From Panagrolaimus kolymaensis (Eukaryota > Nematoda > Chromadorea > Rhabditida > Panagrolaimidae), in assembly GCA_028622995.1 (NCBI GenBank), contig JAJQJQ010000013.1:310001-374000 (forward strand): 64,000 nt of DNA, written 5' to 3'. Below, piece after piece: positions 12,601-23,887 of the stretch. A program made the position numbers and the translations under genes. Under the pieces are notes generated by a model. That model was not told the DNA's origin and did not search any database. It worked only from the letters and a program-made list of their open reading frames with translations. Position 1 is the stretch's first letter. Each line of letters starts with the position of its first letter.

Positions 12601-13463
12601 AAGCAACTAAAGAATCCATGAATGTAGCATAAAATTTTTGAATAAGGTGTTGGAGCTTCTTTACGCCATTCCTAAAAACACAAAAAAAAAATGTTCAAAA
12701 ACTCCAACAACAAAAAATTCAAAGCTTACAGTAACCACAGAATTGGATTGATTTTTTAATTCTTGAATTTTTTGTATAAAAGTTTTTAAAATAATTGAAA
12801 GCTGTTGAGCCGCATCTTTGTCGTCGTCGTTTTCATTCATAAACGAAAGAGCTTCAAATAAAGCTTTAGTATTATTTGAATCATCAAAAGTAAATTCGGG
12901 AATAATAAATTTATCAGTGATTTTAATTTTTGGTGGTTCCGTGATTTCAATTTCTTCAATTTTAGTTTGAGCTAATTTTGAATCGGATGGTGGTTTATCA
13001 AAAATGTTTGGCATTAAAAATATTCGTTCCAATTTTTTCATAATGAGATCTGATTTGCTTTCATTCTTGAACTAAAAAATTCAATCGAGTTTAAAGCTGC
13101 TTCCTGTAATTTATAAAATACTACTTACAGCTTCATTATAATTATTATCTGTAATAATTCCCAATGGTTGAGATACAGAAATATTTCCATTTGTTCCATT
13201 TTCGGACGATAACAATGAATTCAACTCGAATACTAACTTCCTAAAATGCATAACATTCTAAATATTCTGTCTAAAATGGTAAAAGTTAAAAGCACTAACG
13301 TTTGTTCATCAAAAAAATTTGAATTTGAAGTTTGTGGAAAATTATCTAAGATTTGATCCCTCAATTTATGTGGGAATTCATCCTCTTGTACAATAAGATC
13401 AAATATGGAACATGTTCCAATATCGATATCAAAATTAATTTTGGAAGTTTCAAGCATTGGCAT
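6602..13463 (-). CDS. EP400/Domino/SSL-1-like protein with degenerate SNF2 ATPase
   Basis: Predicted 2021-aa nuclear protein. Exons from the 5' end: 13300-13463, 13129-13240, 12730-13071, 11921-12671, 11559-11833, 11290-11422, 10652-11235, 10442-10587, 10166-10281, 7625-10104, 6602-7564; all in frame. The ATG follows an acceptor-like TTTTTTCAG at 13468-13470 by 4 nt, typical of trans-splicing. Residues about 216-395 align by order to SNF2 lobe 1: motif Ia LIIAPAS (262-268) and, at the Walker B position, FAEA (330-333). The P-loop position (about 229-236) reads CFSKLPCF, with no GKT. Residues about 457-548 resemble a worn-down lobe 2 (VIFMNEDE). A SANT-like segment with FNWDSV follows near 816-850, then an acidic patch and long polyQ/polyA tracts. 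Lobes, SANT, Q-rich tail is the EP400/Domino order. No HSA domain is seen. Probably a non-catalytic relative of the TIP60/SWR1-type remodeller. Confidence 0.65.
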
Positions 13464-13470
13464 ATTACTG

Positions 13471-13805
13471 AAAAAATCTTTTTTACAATAAATTAAAAAG
13501 ATACAGACTTTGAAGAGAGAGAAAGAAAATGGAAGGCAAATGCAAGAGTAAAGAAAAGCTAGCCATCTTTTTTCTTCGTTTTAAGAAAATTGAAAACGTT
13601 AATAAAAAAAAAGCTCGCTTCGACTAGAAAAAAAGTGGGTTAGTTCATAACTTCGTCGGCAAACATCACCAACTTCTAGCATTACGATAATACAAACGCT
13701 TCAAAAGAACGAAAAAAAGAAACTTCCTCCAATTCAACAAAAACATAAGTAAAAGCAAAACTTTATTTTACAAAAGCAAATACAAAATACATACAATACA
13801 AAAAA
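13471..13805. other. Spacer between two minus-strand genes
   Basis: About 335 bp. It contains the probable trans-splice acceptor tract of the EP400-like gene at its left edge and the 3' flank of the PGM-fold gene at its right. Nothing else recognised. Confidence 0.45.
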
Positions 13806-15566
13806 TCAAATATTATCATGTTTTAAATTAACTTTAGTTCGAGTAGTTAAATTAATAAATTTGACATCAGGTTTATTTGATATTCCCATATATGATAGTG
13901 GTACAATAGGTTGATGAACAAAGCTCCATGTATGATGATCACGAGCTAGCATAATTACAGTTGAATATGGATAATGCGTTCCCATTTCAGGCATATCTTG
14001 TTCAATAATACCATGAGGAGGACAACATTTTCGTAAAGCTTTGATTGATGCATCGATGGTCGTAGCATGAGTAATAATAGCAATTCGATCAGGATCAGAT
14101 GTCGTTGTAGTTAAAGTTGAAAAGCAAGAGCGAACACGTTCATAGAATTCTTCCAGAGTTTCTTGTCCCATTATTGCAGCAATTTCAGTGATTCTTTTAC
14201 ATGGATGATATTCGACGTCGATTGGATATCCAGCTTTGACAAGTTCTTCAATTGATAAGAATCTGAAAAAAAGTAAGTTATAAAACTATGAAAAGAAATT
14301 ATGGAGAAAAATGAAAAAAAGATTGCCCATGATCGGAATCGAACCGATGTCGTCACGGCCACAACGTGAAGTACTAACCACTATACTACATGGGCCGAAA
14401 GCGTGGGTGATGAAAATGCATCATATTTTAGCTGCAGCTGTCAGTTGCAACAGGCCGTGGCTATTTTTTTCAAGGCAACCAACACAAGGAGAAAAAAGTG
14501 CAAACGGAAATGCGAACAAGAAAGAAAAGAAGAAAGAGAACAAACCTTGGAATATCTTTGTACCATTTTGTCCAATCAAAGAGCGCAGGTTCAATACAAA
14601 TTTTGATGTTCTTGTTCAAGCCTTTGATAAAAGCGACAGCACTTTGAATACAGCGTAATGATGGAGATGAATAAATTTTTTGTAATGGCCATATATCATG
14701 TAAACGAAATGAACGACCAAGCATTTGACTTGTTAACTGAAAAAAATGGAAGAGACTAATACGAGAATCAAAGAAAGCAAAAGGTAAGAAAGAAAGCGAA
14801 CGATAACAAAGAAAGCCAACAAGCTTTTCTACAGTGGCTGTTAACAACGAATAGAATACATGCTTTTTATGCAGTTTTAATCAAGCTTGATTAAACTAAA
14901 TATTGAACGTGGAAGCTAACAAACTCCTTATAAAACCATCTCTAACTTTCTTGGACGTAATAAACACACACTCAATAGCTCAAAGTTTTTAAAAGCATTA
15001 ATGACAACAGTATAATAGTGTTCGATTAAACCAGTAAAGAAAATACGTCACATTCTCATACTCTTATGCCAAATACATAGCTCTTATAACCATAATCAGT
15101 CACCAGAAAGCCAGATAATCTCAACTTTAACTTCATTGAAAACAGAAAGAAAGCTAAACGTACTCCGCCCATTTCAGTAATAGGTGAATCATCAACATAA
15201 TCTCCAATTCCACCAGCACGTTGCAACATTTCCATAGGTTGATTTAAATCATTTGGTAAATATTCTCCAGCATCAGTAAAATTAAGATTTAACCATTCAG
15301 GAAATATACGATCCATACGTTCACCATTTCGAATTAATGCAACCACTTTTCTCTGAAAAAAATCACCAATGAAAATGAAAAACGAAAAAAAAAGTGAGAA
15401 AGAAACATACACGTCGAAGAGTAATAGGTCGATCAAAGCTTGCAACCTTTGAAATCAGCTTTTTTGAAGTTAACAATTTTTGAGGATCATTTTCTTTTTC
15501 TTCTTGTAAATGTTTTGCATCATTTTCTTTTGGAAGAGGAGGAGGAGCAACAGCGTCAGACGGCAT
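13806..15566 (-). CDS. UBASH3/STS-like phosphoglycerate-mutase-fold protein, catalytic His missing
   Basis: Predicted 330 aa. Exons: 15411-15566, 15164-15352, 14546-14736, 13806-14262, all in frame. A short Pro/Lys/Glu-rich N-terminus is followed by one histidine-phosphatase (PGM) domain from residue 53. In UBASH3/STS proteins this domain dephosphorylates phosphotyrosine through an RHGE motif. Here the motif reads RNGER: Asn61 (codon AAT) replaces the phospho-accepting His, while Arg60, Glu63, Arg64, SPSLR (Arg143), Glu164 and the second active-site His in THATT (His244) are kept. The UBA and SH3 domains of vertebrate UBASH3 are absent. The fold is therefore intact but catalysis is probably lost. 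It lies between lagr-1 and the EP400-like gene on the same strand, and a tRNA-His sits in its last intron. Confidence 0.85.
14324..14395 (-). tRNA. tRNA-His (GTG anticodon), intronic
   Basis: On the minus strand, a 72-nt cloverleaf runs from 14395 down to 14324. The acceptor stem GCCCATG (14389-14395) pairs with CATGGGC (14325-14331) and is followed by discriminator A. The anticodon stem TCACG/CGTGA encloses a seven-base loop TTGTGGC, with anticodon GTG at 14360-14362. The A-box-like TAGTATAGTGG and B-box GGTTCGATTCC internal promoters are present. It has no intron. It lies inside the last intron (14263-14545) of the PGM-fold gene, in the same orientation. Confidence 0.95.
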
Positions 15567-16012
15567 TTTTTGTTTGCTTGAATGAATGATTGAAAAAAGG
15601 AAAAGAAAAATGCGAGGGAATTTTGCTTTTCCACGGAATACACTTTTCAAGTTTGAAAAAATTTACATTTTTTATTTCTTGCTTCGCTGCTTTTGCTTTT
15701 GGTTTGGCTAACAAAAATGTTCATGAATTTAGACAAGTAATATGATGCTGAATTAGTAATTATTATTATTGTATTCGAAGTTTAGGACATTCATTTTATT
15801 AAAGTTTATTTATTTTTAGACAAGGTTAATAATAATTTGTAATTTACAACTTTTGTATTATTTTTTTTCAGAGAAAAAGCTTTTTGAGTTGCTACAGTAA
15901 ATAAATATTTTTTTGATTGATTAACAAAAAAACTATAAAACCATAAAGCAATTTTATTTACATTAAAATGTTTGTGTTCTCTTTTTTTTCTTCTCATTGA
16001 ATAGTACGAAAG
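15567..16012. other. Spacer downstream of lagr-1
   Basis: 446 bp between the lagr-1 stop codon and the start of the PGM-fold gene, both minus strand. Contains minus-strand AATAAA-like signals around 15800-15815, consistent with the lagr-1 3' end. No other gene seen. Confidence 0.45.
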
Positions 16013-18011
16013 TTAATCTCCTTTCTTTTTGATGATTACTTCACTCGTGACTGCAGCAAGTTTACCTTCCATTGCAAGCTTTTGTAATTTAGCACGTGGA
16101 ATTCCCGAAACTGATGTGGTATCAAATTCTCGATTATCTTCTGGTTCTTCACCAGTTTGACATACACGAATAACCATTCGAATTATGAACTAAAAAATTG
16201 AATGAAACAAATTTTATGGAGCTTGTTTTAAAAAATTTGACAAAATAATAATTTTCGTCAAACTTTTTTCTTTTAGGATTTGATAGTTTTTTAAGCCGCC
16301 TTCTGATGGGTCAAATAAAAGAGCTTACATTAAACCAATAAATATTCATAAAAAGTAATATAACAAGCATAATTCCCAAATACGCATAAAATGGAGAATC
16401 TTGTGGTCCTAAATATACTCCGCCATACAGAGTCATGTAAAGCAATTTTAATGGATACCAATAAAGACGGAATACAAACCTAAAACAAAAAAATGTATTC
16501 ATAAAAATATTTCTGGTAGCTAAATAAAAATTTCATAATGGAAGAGAAAGCCTTATTTCCATGGTGAAAATCAAAGTAACAATTTTTTTTGAAAGATATT
16601 TGCTTACCACATAATTGCAAATGAAACAAATGCAACATTTCCAAGAATATTGAGTAAAGGATAATAATCGCCATTTTCTCTTTTCTTTAAATAAACACAA
16701 AGTTTAGTTAATTCAAGCATCTAAAAACTATTATTGTTTACGAGGTGAGACTGCAAGTAACAATATTTTTTTTCTTCTCAAGTTTACCATATCAGTGTTA
16801 TCATGTAAAAATACCACGAATGCCCCTTCCAAAACATGACCTGAGCCATAACTTAAACCAATTAAAGCTAAAGCAATAAAATGATGAATGCACATTAAAG
16901 TGCTGTCTTTTCTCCAAATATCCATATAAAGGGTTGCATAAATTGAATGAACATAAAATGCTGCTTGAGTTAAATATATTAAATGAATATCCCAATAAAC
17001 ATGTGGTGGTTGACCTATTGACCAACCTAAAAAATTTTTTTATCAAAGATTTAGAAAGCTGTGATTTAATAAAAGCTTTTTTTAAGTTTCAAAAAAATAA
17101 TGGTATTTGAACAGAAGAAAAAAATATAAATAAAAACTTTCGCTCCATGGCAAAGATTTTAATTTCAGGTTGAAATATAAATTAGGTTTCTTCTTACTTT
17201 CCCATACAGATAATGGATCCCAAAAAGTATTATATCTTCCAGAAAAAATATGAACATATAATGAAAAAGACCATGTAACTAAATAATATAAAAATTTCCA
17301 TACACATTCAGGAAATTTATGGGCTTGCAAAATCGCAACATCAAGTCTAGGAATAGCTGGCTAAAAAAATGCAATAAACTATTTTAATACAATCGCAGAA
17401 TCAATGAGAGTGAAGCTTCAAGCTTACCAAAACATAAAATTTAACAAAATAAAATCGTAATACGGTTAATAAAAATGCAAAAATAAAAACTAAAGTTAGC
17501 TGCAATCGATTTACATTCAAAGTTTGGAGATCATCAAAAAATGTTTTAGGAAATTGATAATTTGGAAATATTTTAGGAAATCGATATAAAAAATGAATAA
17601 TTGATTGAGAACATATTTTTGTCTGAAATTATTATTTTTTGGTGAAATTTTATGCAATTCCTCTCCTTTGAACAAAGCTTAAATTTTTTTTAACAATTCA
17701 AAGAACTTTTTACAAAGCCTAAGAAAAAAAATTACAAAAGCTTCAAAATATTTTTGTTGTTATTTGTACGTAGTTTATAGCTTTAGTTCTCTTGAAGAAA
17801 AATCCATGACATTACTTTTCATTATTTTTAAAGTTTTTTTTGTTTACTTTTTTTCTGTGCGGTCTTCAAAGAGACTTCAGACTTTTACATGTTTCAAAAA
17901 AAGAAAAGAAAGAATTTGGAATCTATGAACACAACTTACAAAAGTTATGTAATCAACGGTTGGCACTCGATGAATAAATGAATCAGTGAGATTATATTCT
18001 GGCAAAATCAT
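16013..18011 (-). CDS. lagr-1: Ceramide synthase, CERS1/LAGR-1 type
   Basis: Predicted 369-aa polytopic ER enzyme that N-acylates sphingoid bases with fatty acyl-CoA. Exons: 17940-18011, 17428-17622, 17198-17360, 16788-17026, 16608-16720, 16329-16479, 16013-16189, all in frame. The Lag1p motif lies near residues 191-225: the His pair (191, 192), then FLHDN with His218-Asp219, then DMMLELTK. Downstream, [15 protein letters not shown] and NREFDT match the CERS1 branch rather than CERS2-6, and there is no homeobox-like domain, as expected for CERS1/LAGR-1. At least five hydrophobic segments are visible. The length equals typical family members. The chosen ATG (18011) is preceded by an acceptor TTTTTAG at 18017-18019 and by a two-codon ATG-CAA-TGA that overlaps it. 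An upstream coding exon at 18747-18897 could instead be joined in frame, extending the N-terminus. Confidence 0.88.
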
Positions 18012-18746
18012 TGCATCTAAAAATCTTTTAAAAAAAGCGGTTTAATAATTGAAGCTTTAAAGATAGGCAAAAATATGGACAATTAATAATGAGAGAAAAA
18101 ATGGCAAAAGAAGAAAAAGAAAAGTTTAAAAAAGCGAGCGAAATTTATTTTTCTTTTTTGTAAAGAAATACACAAAAATTAAAAATGTGAAATTTAATAT
18201 AGGTTAGGAAAAAAGCGGCAAAAATTGGAAGAGATAATAGCTTTAGAATTTTGTAACATTGAATACAAAATATTTAAAGATAGCGTAATTTGTTAAACAG
18301 TTACTCAAACGAGCGGCGTAAAAAACTAAATGGAAAAATCTTTTGTAAAAAAAATGATCAAAGACAAAAAAATATTAAACTAAGGAACTTTTTCTTCCTA
18401 ATAATCCGACGATGACAACTCTAAACAAATAAAATATCATGTTTTTTTTCTTCGGCAAAAATATGACTATTATATTTAAAAAATTTTTTATATTACTATT
18501 ACTTCACAAGGTTATAATCCATATTCACAATATTCCTTTTTCCTTTTTCCACCTTCCTGAATTTTTTTAGTTTAAACAAAAAAGTCTCCATCGATGAATA
18601 AAAACTTGTTTCAAGAAAGGTATTTATTTCTCTTCCCGAAAAAAAAAATTGAAAAACTTTATTCTTTTACTTTTCCTAGTTCCCGCCTTCTTTTTTTTAT
18701 TATTGCGTGTATCTCCTCGTAAGTCTCGAAAAAAAGAAATATGTAC

Positions 18747-18897
18747 ATAGTTTGATGATGTTGGAACAATCATCATTCATCGACGACGACGACGGTGAAC
18801 AACTTTGAGTTCGTCGTTGTTGTTTGAATGTACTTTCATTATTTTGGAGTTTCGTGTCTCTCGTCGTTGTCGTTGATGAGGAAGAAGAATAAGACAT
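18747..18897 (-). CDS. Candidate alternative 5' coding exon of lagr-1
   Basis: Open from ATG at 18897 for 50 codons rich in Ser, Thr, Asn and Arg, ending at a possible donor GTACAT (18746). Splicing to the acceptor at 18017 would give TAT-GCA-ATG and keep the lagr-1 frame. A tract ending TTGCAG lies about 15 nt upstream of the ATG, consistent with trans-splicing. The donor is weak and the sequence is low-complexity, so this is only a possible N-terminal extension. It would remove the tiny ATG-CAA-TGA upstream frame as an obstacle. Confidence 0.3.
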
Positions 18898-21014
18898 TAA
18901 CTACATTGACTGCAATATAATTCCAAGCAGACAGTTTCAATCGTCGATGGAGGAATTGACAAATTTTTGAAGAAAAAAAATTCAATGAAAATTTTCCTTC
19001 CAGCGCTCAAGAAAAAAAGAAACTTGGATCAAAAAAGAAAAAGTTTTTTTTGTTTTTTTGAGGAGTTTTTTTTACAAAAAAAGAAGATTTTATCAAGATA
19101 AAATGAAAAAAGGAGAGATGGCATTTTATAAAAGCTTCCGAAAATTGCGTCAAAAAAAGTAATATATAAAAATTATCAAAATATTAAAAAAATATTTGTT
19201 GTTTCAAAGCTGCTTCTTTTTTTGGAAGGTTGAACAAAAAAAGAAAGAAAAATTATTTTTTTTTGTTGCCAAAATCTTCTTCTTCTGTCCTGGTTGTTGT
19301 TTTACTGTTTAGAAGCATCCAAAAAAATGTTTTAAAAATAAAATAAATGTTACCTCGCAACCAAAATGATCTATGTAGTAACGTAACAAAATGATTTTCT
19401 TTTTGTTTCTGTGGTAAATTTTTTTTTCTTTGTTTGTTGTTGACAATATTTTTTGCTACGTCAGCTTCATCACCATGAATTTTTAAAAGATATGTTTTTG
19501 GGAGATTGACGAAAAAAATCACAAAGTAAGCAAAAAAAGTCATCATCGTTGTTGTTATACTTTTTTTTCTTAAAAATTCCAAATTTGTGGTTGATAATAA
19601 AAAATTTCAAAAGAAAAAAAAGAAATTGTGTTATTATTTTGGAATTGCGGATTGCTTGTTTAAATTTTAATTTTAAAACCTTTAACCTTTTTATTGACAA
19701 ACAACAAAATAATAATATTTTTTAAAATTAAATAAGTTTCTGATTTACAAAAAAATATATAAAAAACATGAAATTCGAAAGACACGTGAAAAATTTAAGA
19801 CGACAAAAAAATAAAATAAATAATGCATAATAAAATATAAAAAATGAGTTTGAAAAATACATAATTTTTTTAGGGATTTAAATTTGTACAAAACAAAAAA
19901 TAATTTTAATTTAAGATAATACGAATCTAATAAATTTGTTTAAAATCCATAAAGTGAAATGATTAAAAAAATAAGATGCATAAGAAAAACAAATAACAAT
20001 TTTTCTTTCTTCTCTCTTTTTTTGTTGTTCTTTTTAAAGTCCTTCAATTTTTAATACAGTAAAATAATTTTTTGAGGCGATATCTTTCAAAAATTTTGTG
20101 GACGGATAAAAATGAATTATTAATTTTTTTACTCGTTTTTTGGAGCACCCAAAGAAAAAAGTTTTGCTTTTAGAAAAAAAAGAGAAAGAAAAAGAAGAGA
20201 ATAATAAAAACAGAGATAGAGAGAGACCGTAATTTTGCTTAATTTTTGAGTTTAAAAAAATTATATTTTTAAATAAGGGATTTTGATATATCAGGCACAA
20301 AAAAATACAACGATATTATTAATTAAAAGCAAAAACATAATAATAATATAAGTAATTGTTTTTAGAAAAATATATGCACTGGAGAAACGAAAAAAAAATA
20401 TATGGAATGAAAAAAAGAAATATTTAAGGCAATATTGGATTTTAACAAAAAAACAAGAAATTAAGTGAGAGAGAGATAATGCATAGAAAACGACAAAAAA
20501 AAAATGAGAGATAAAAGCGAGAATTTTATAAATAAAAATAAGAAGTTTTTGAAACAAAGCCACGGAATTTGGTAGCCAAAATTCTTTTCTTTGTGAGGCA
20601 TTCTTCGAAAGCAAATAAAACATTTGTGTTTTATTAGAAAACAAAGAAGCTTTTCTCCAAAAACCTATATTATTTTTTTTAAATGACGATTATCAAATTC
20701 GAAATAATTTTTTTTACTTGAGATCTCAACAATTTAAAAAAAGACAAGAAAATTTAATTATTTTTTTTAGAAAGAAAACAAAAGGGTAGTAATAATAAGC
20801 AAGCAGCAGACGACGAAGGTGGCAAAAGGCAAAAAAAGAAAAAGAAGTATGTATGTTTTAAATTTTGGCAATAATAATCATAATTATTTTTTTAAATGAC
20901 TAATTTAACGAAAGAGAAAGGCAAAAGAATTATGAATCTCTTTTTAATTAAGTGATGAAGATTTATTTTGTTCTAAATTAAATACCCAAGAAGCGGCTAT
21001 CATGAATGTTGGTG
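18898..21014. other. Gene-poor A-rich spacer
   Basis: About 2.1 kb on the plus strand dominated by A runs (T-rich on the minus strand, the strand of both neighbouring genes). The open frames at 19253-20644 on the minus strand are built of Lys/Phe/Ile homopolymer codons without splice signals or motifs. Likely lagr-1 upstream sequence and the 3' flank of the Q-rich gene. The sequence between 18020 and 18746 is equally featureless. Confidence 0.5.
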
Positions 21015-23834
21015 TCACGCAGTTTTAATTGGGGCACCTGGAGTAAAATGTGGTGGCATCGTTGTTGTTGCTGTTGATGATGTTGGAAATTTATTAAGAG
21101 TTCCACCTCCACCATTGCCTTTAATATTATTGTTGTTAACAGGATATTCAACTATTCCAGCTTGAGGATGAAATTCAAGAATGGTTTTATTTTGTCTTAA
21201 ACCTCTAAAAATTTAAAATAAAATTAATAAAAGAAAAAACAAATTTTTTATTTATTCAAAAAAATCTTACTCAGTTTCTTGAAAACCAGGTAAAAATACA
21301 TATTCTTTAGAGTTAATTGGACGAGAAAGAATCCTATAATTTCCTATCATCATTTGAGACCATTTGTGTTCGATTTCATTTTCCATTTTCGCTGAAGTTA
21401 TATCTCGACTATTTGTATTCAATCCATTTTTTTCCTTCCAACGATCTGCAAATACCCGAGGTTTGGCAATAGAGAAAGTTCGAGCTTCATCCCTCCATTC
21501 TAAAACTCGTTTACTCGCTTTTCCAGGTTCTAATAATAATTCACATAAATATCGAATCATACAAACTCCCGATGTTCGAGGGGCATATTCTAAAAAAAAT
21601 AAAGATAAATATTTTATATATTCTCTTTTTTAAAACTAAAAGTTACTTACTATCAATAAAAGCCATCATATTTTTATATGGCATATTATTTGCATTATTT
21701 CTAGGTCGTTTAATTGTATTATTTACTTTTTCAATCCCATTTATTTCTTCTGGACCTCGTTTACGTGATGAAGTTGAAGCTGTGGATGCGACACTTGCTG
21801 GAGAAGCAGTAGATAACCTGTGATTATTTTCCATTGTTGCATGATTAAATAATAATTTTCCTGGTTTTGATGCTAATGCTGCAGCTAAAGACGATGAACA
21901 TCCTGGTGAACCATCGCCTATTGGTGGAGTCAAAGCAACTAAAGGTGAAACATTCGCTCCAATTGTGTGGTGTCCATTATTATTATTATTTGATGGTTGT
22001 CCATTAGCTTGTAAAGGGCTTTGTTGAATTCCATTATTTGTAATTAGGGTATTAGTTGATAAAGGTCTTCCATTTTGTGGAGACATTAATTCATTTTTTA
22101 TTTGATATTTGGGTGAATTTATATCGGGTGTTTGTGGTTGATTTGATGGAGGTATCATCATTCCATTAACCCTTTGTTGTTGGTGATGTTGGTGCATTCC
22201 ATTATTAATTAATGGTGGCTTCATTTCATTTTCATTTGAATCTATTCTTTGAATTTGTTGTGGATTTTGTGGATGTTGGCGAGAATGATAATAAGCATCT
22301 TGCATTTGTTGTTGTTGCTTATTCGTTAATGAATCTTGTCGAACCATAGGTTGTGGAGTATTCATTTTAAATGAAGATTGTCTTGAAAAATTATTTATTC
22401 CTACTGATTGTGGTTGTTGTTGTGATTGGGGTGTATTGATTTGTGGTGATGAAGAATAAATAGGTGACATCATAGCTCGAGCTGATCCAGGTCCACTAAC
22501 ACCACCACCATTTTGCAGCAGTTGTTGTTGTTGCTACAAAAATATATGATAAAGTAATATGTATTACATAATAAACAAGGGACAATCGGACAAATGGTTG
22601 GTGCATGTGATAGCGATTACGTCATTATTTTGGTTTTGGTTAGGGACAAAGAATATTATTGCGATAACACAACTTTTTTTTATGAAATGTGATTATGTAT
22701 TTCGAATCTTTAGGAACCAAAAATTACTAAAAACTTTAACAAAAATGCCGTCGAGCGATTTCTTTCGAGAAAAAAAAACAGCATGCAAATTTGGAAATAA
22801 AAAATTTCAAAAAATGCAAATTTTCATTTATAAAAAACTCAGAAATTCTAATCACCACCATCAAAATGCGAATTTCCCAACTTCTTAGCATAGTCTTACC
22901 TGTAAATACATTTGTTGTTGTTGTTCGGGTGTCAAATTAGATGGTGGATGAGGATAAAAAGGTGAACGCATTTGTTGTTGAGGATTTGATCCAGGTGTTG
23001 GTAGATTATTAGGTTGTCGAATAGATGCTTGTTGATTAAATCGATAAAATTCTGGTGGATGTGCTGGTAATGGAGTCATTGGAGTAATAGGTGTCGAAGA
23101 TTGTTGTTGTTGTAATTGATTAGATGGGCCAGCCTAAAAAAAATTAATTTTATATTTATTTTAATTAACTATAGTTAATCAACAAACCATCTGAAGAGGA
23201 GGAGGTCTATTTTGTTGTTTTTGCTGAGGTTGTTGATGCTGCATTGATGGGCCAGGTTGTTGCTGAGCATATTGGTTTTGTTGCTGTTGCTGCTGCCATT
23301 GTTGTCGTTGAGAATATGATGGCCCTGGTTGTTGTTGCTGTTGTTGGTGTAATCTTTGAGGATTATATGCCCAATCACAATCTTGCGGCAATATATAACT
23401 TCCATCAGATCGTTGCTTTGCCTACAAATAATGGTCATTCTCAAATTCAATTTGTAACTCCAAAAACTTACATGAAAAGAGCAATCCAAAGAAAATTCAT
23501 ATAAATTTTCCAAAATTTCATCACCATGTCTTTGATTGTATTCTGGATGATTTTTAGTTTTTTCTAATAAATTATATAAATCTGAATCAGTTTTATACGA
23601 TTGTAATTCATTCGCTTCTGAATCAGTATTATTATTATTATTCGATTTTGGTTGTTGCTGTTGCTGCTGCAGTTGAGAGTTGTTTGATGGAGGAGGCATT
23701 TCAGTGGAAGAGGAAGAAGGACCAGGGTCGTTGGTGGATTTTCTTGTATTTGAAGACATGGGAATAAATTGATTTGATTGTGGCTGCTGCTGCAAGGGAT
23801 ATTGCGATTGCTGTGAAAGGGAAGACATGATCAT
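21015..23834 (-). CDS. Gln-rich nuclear protein with divergent ETS-like C-terminal segment
   Basis: Predicted 740 aa, not confidently recognised. Exons: 23472-23834, 23188-23421, 22900-23133, 21651-22533, 21271-21589, 21015-21204, all in frame. The start is the first ATG, 50 nt after an acceptor tract ending TTTTTCAG (23885-23887). Residues 1-570 are Gln/Asn/Pro/Ser-rich with polyQ runs, interrupted by one ordered patch (about 90-140: LYNLLEKTKNHPEYN, then DGSYILPQDCDWAYNP). A basic SSRKRGPE..IKRPR stretch (about 535-560) could be a nuclear localisation signal. The best-ordered part (about 573-680) has VLEWRDEARTFSI, VFADRWKE and KEYVFLPGF in the order of an ETS winged helix, but lacks the invariant Arg-rich recognition helix. 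The last 60 residues are Gly/Thr-rich. Probably a transcriptional co-regulator; ETS relationship is tentative. Confidence 0.7.
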
Positions 23835-23887
23835 AACATCTGATGATTTATTTTCCCCAAATAAGAAAAAGTTAGGCGAATACCCTG

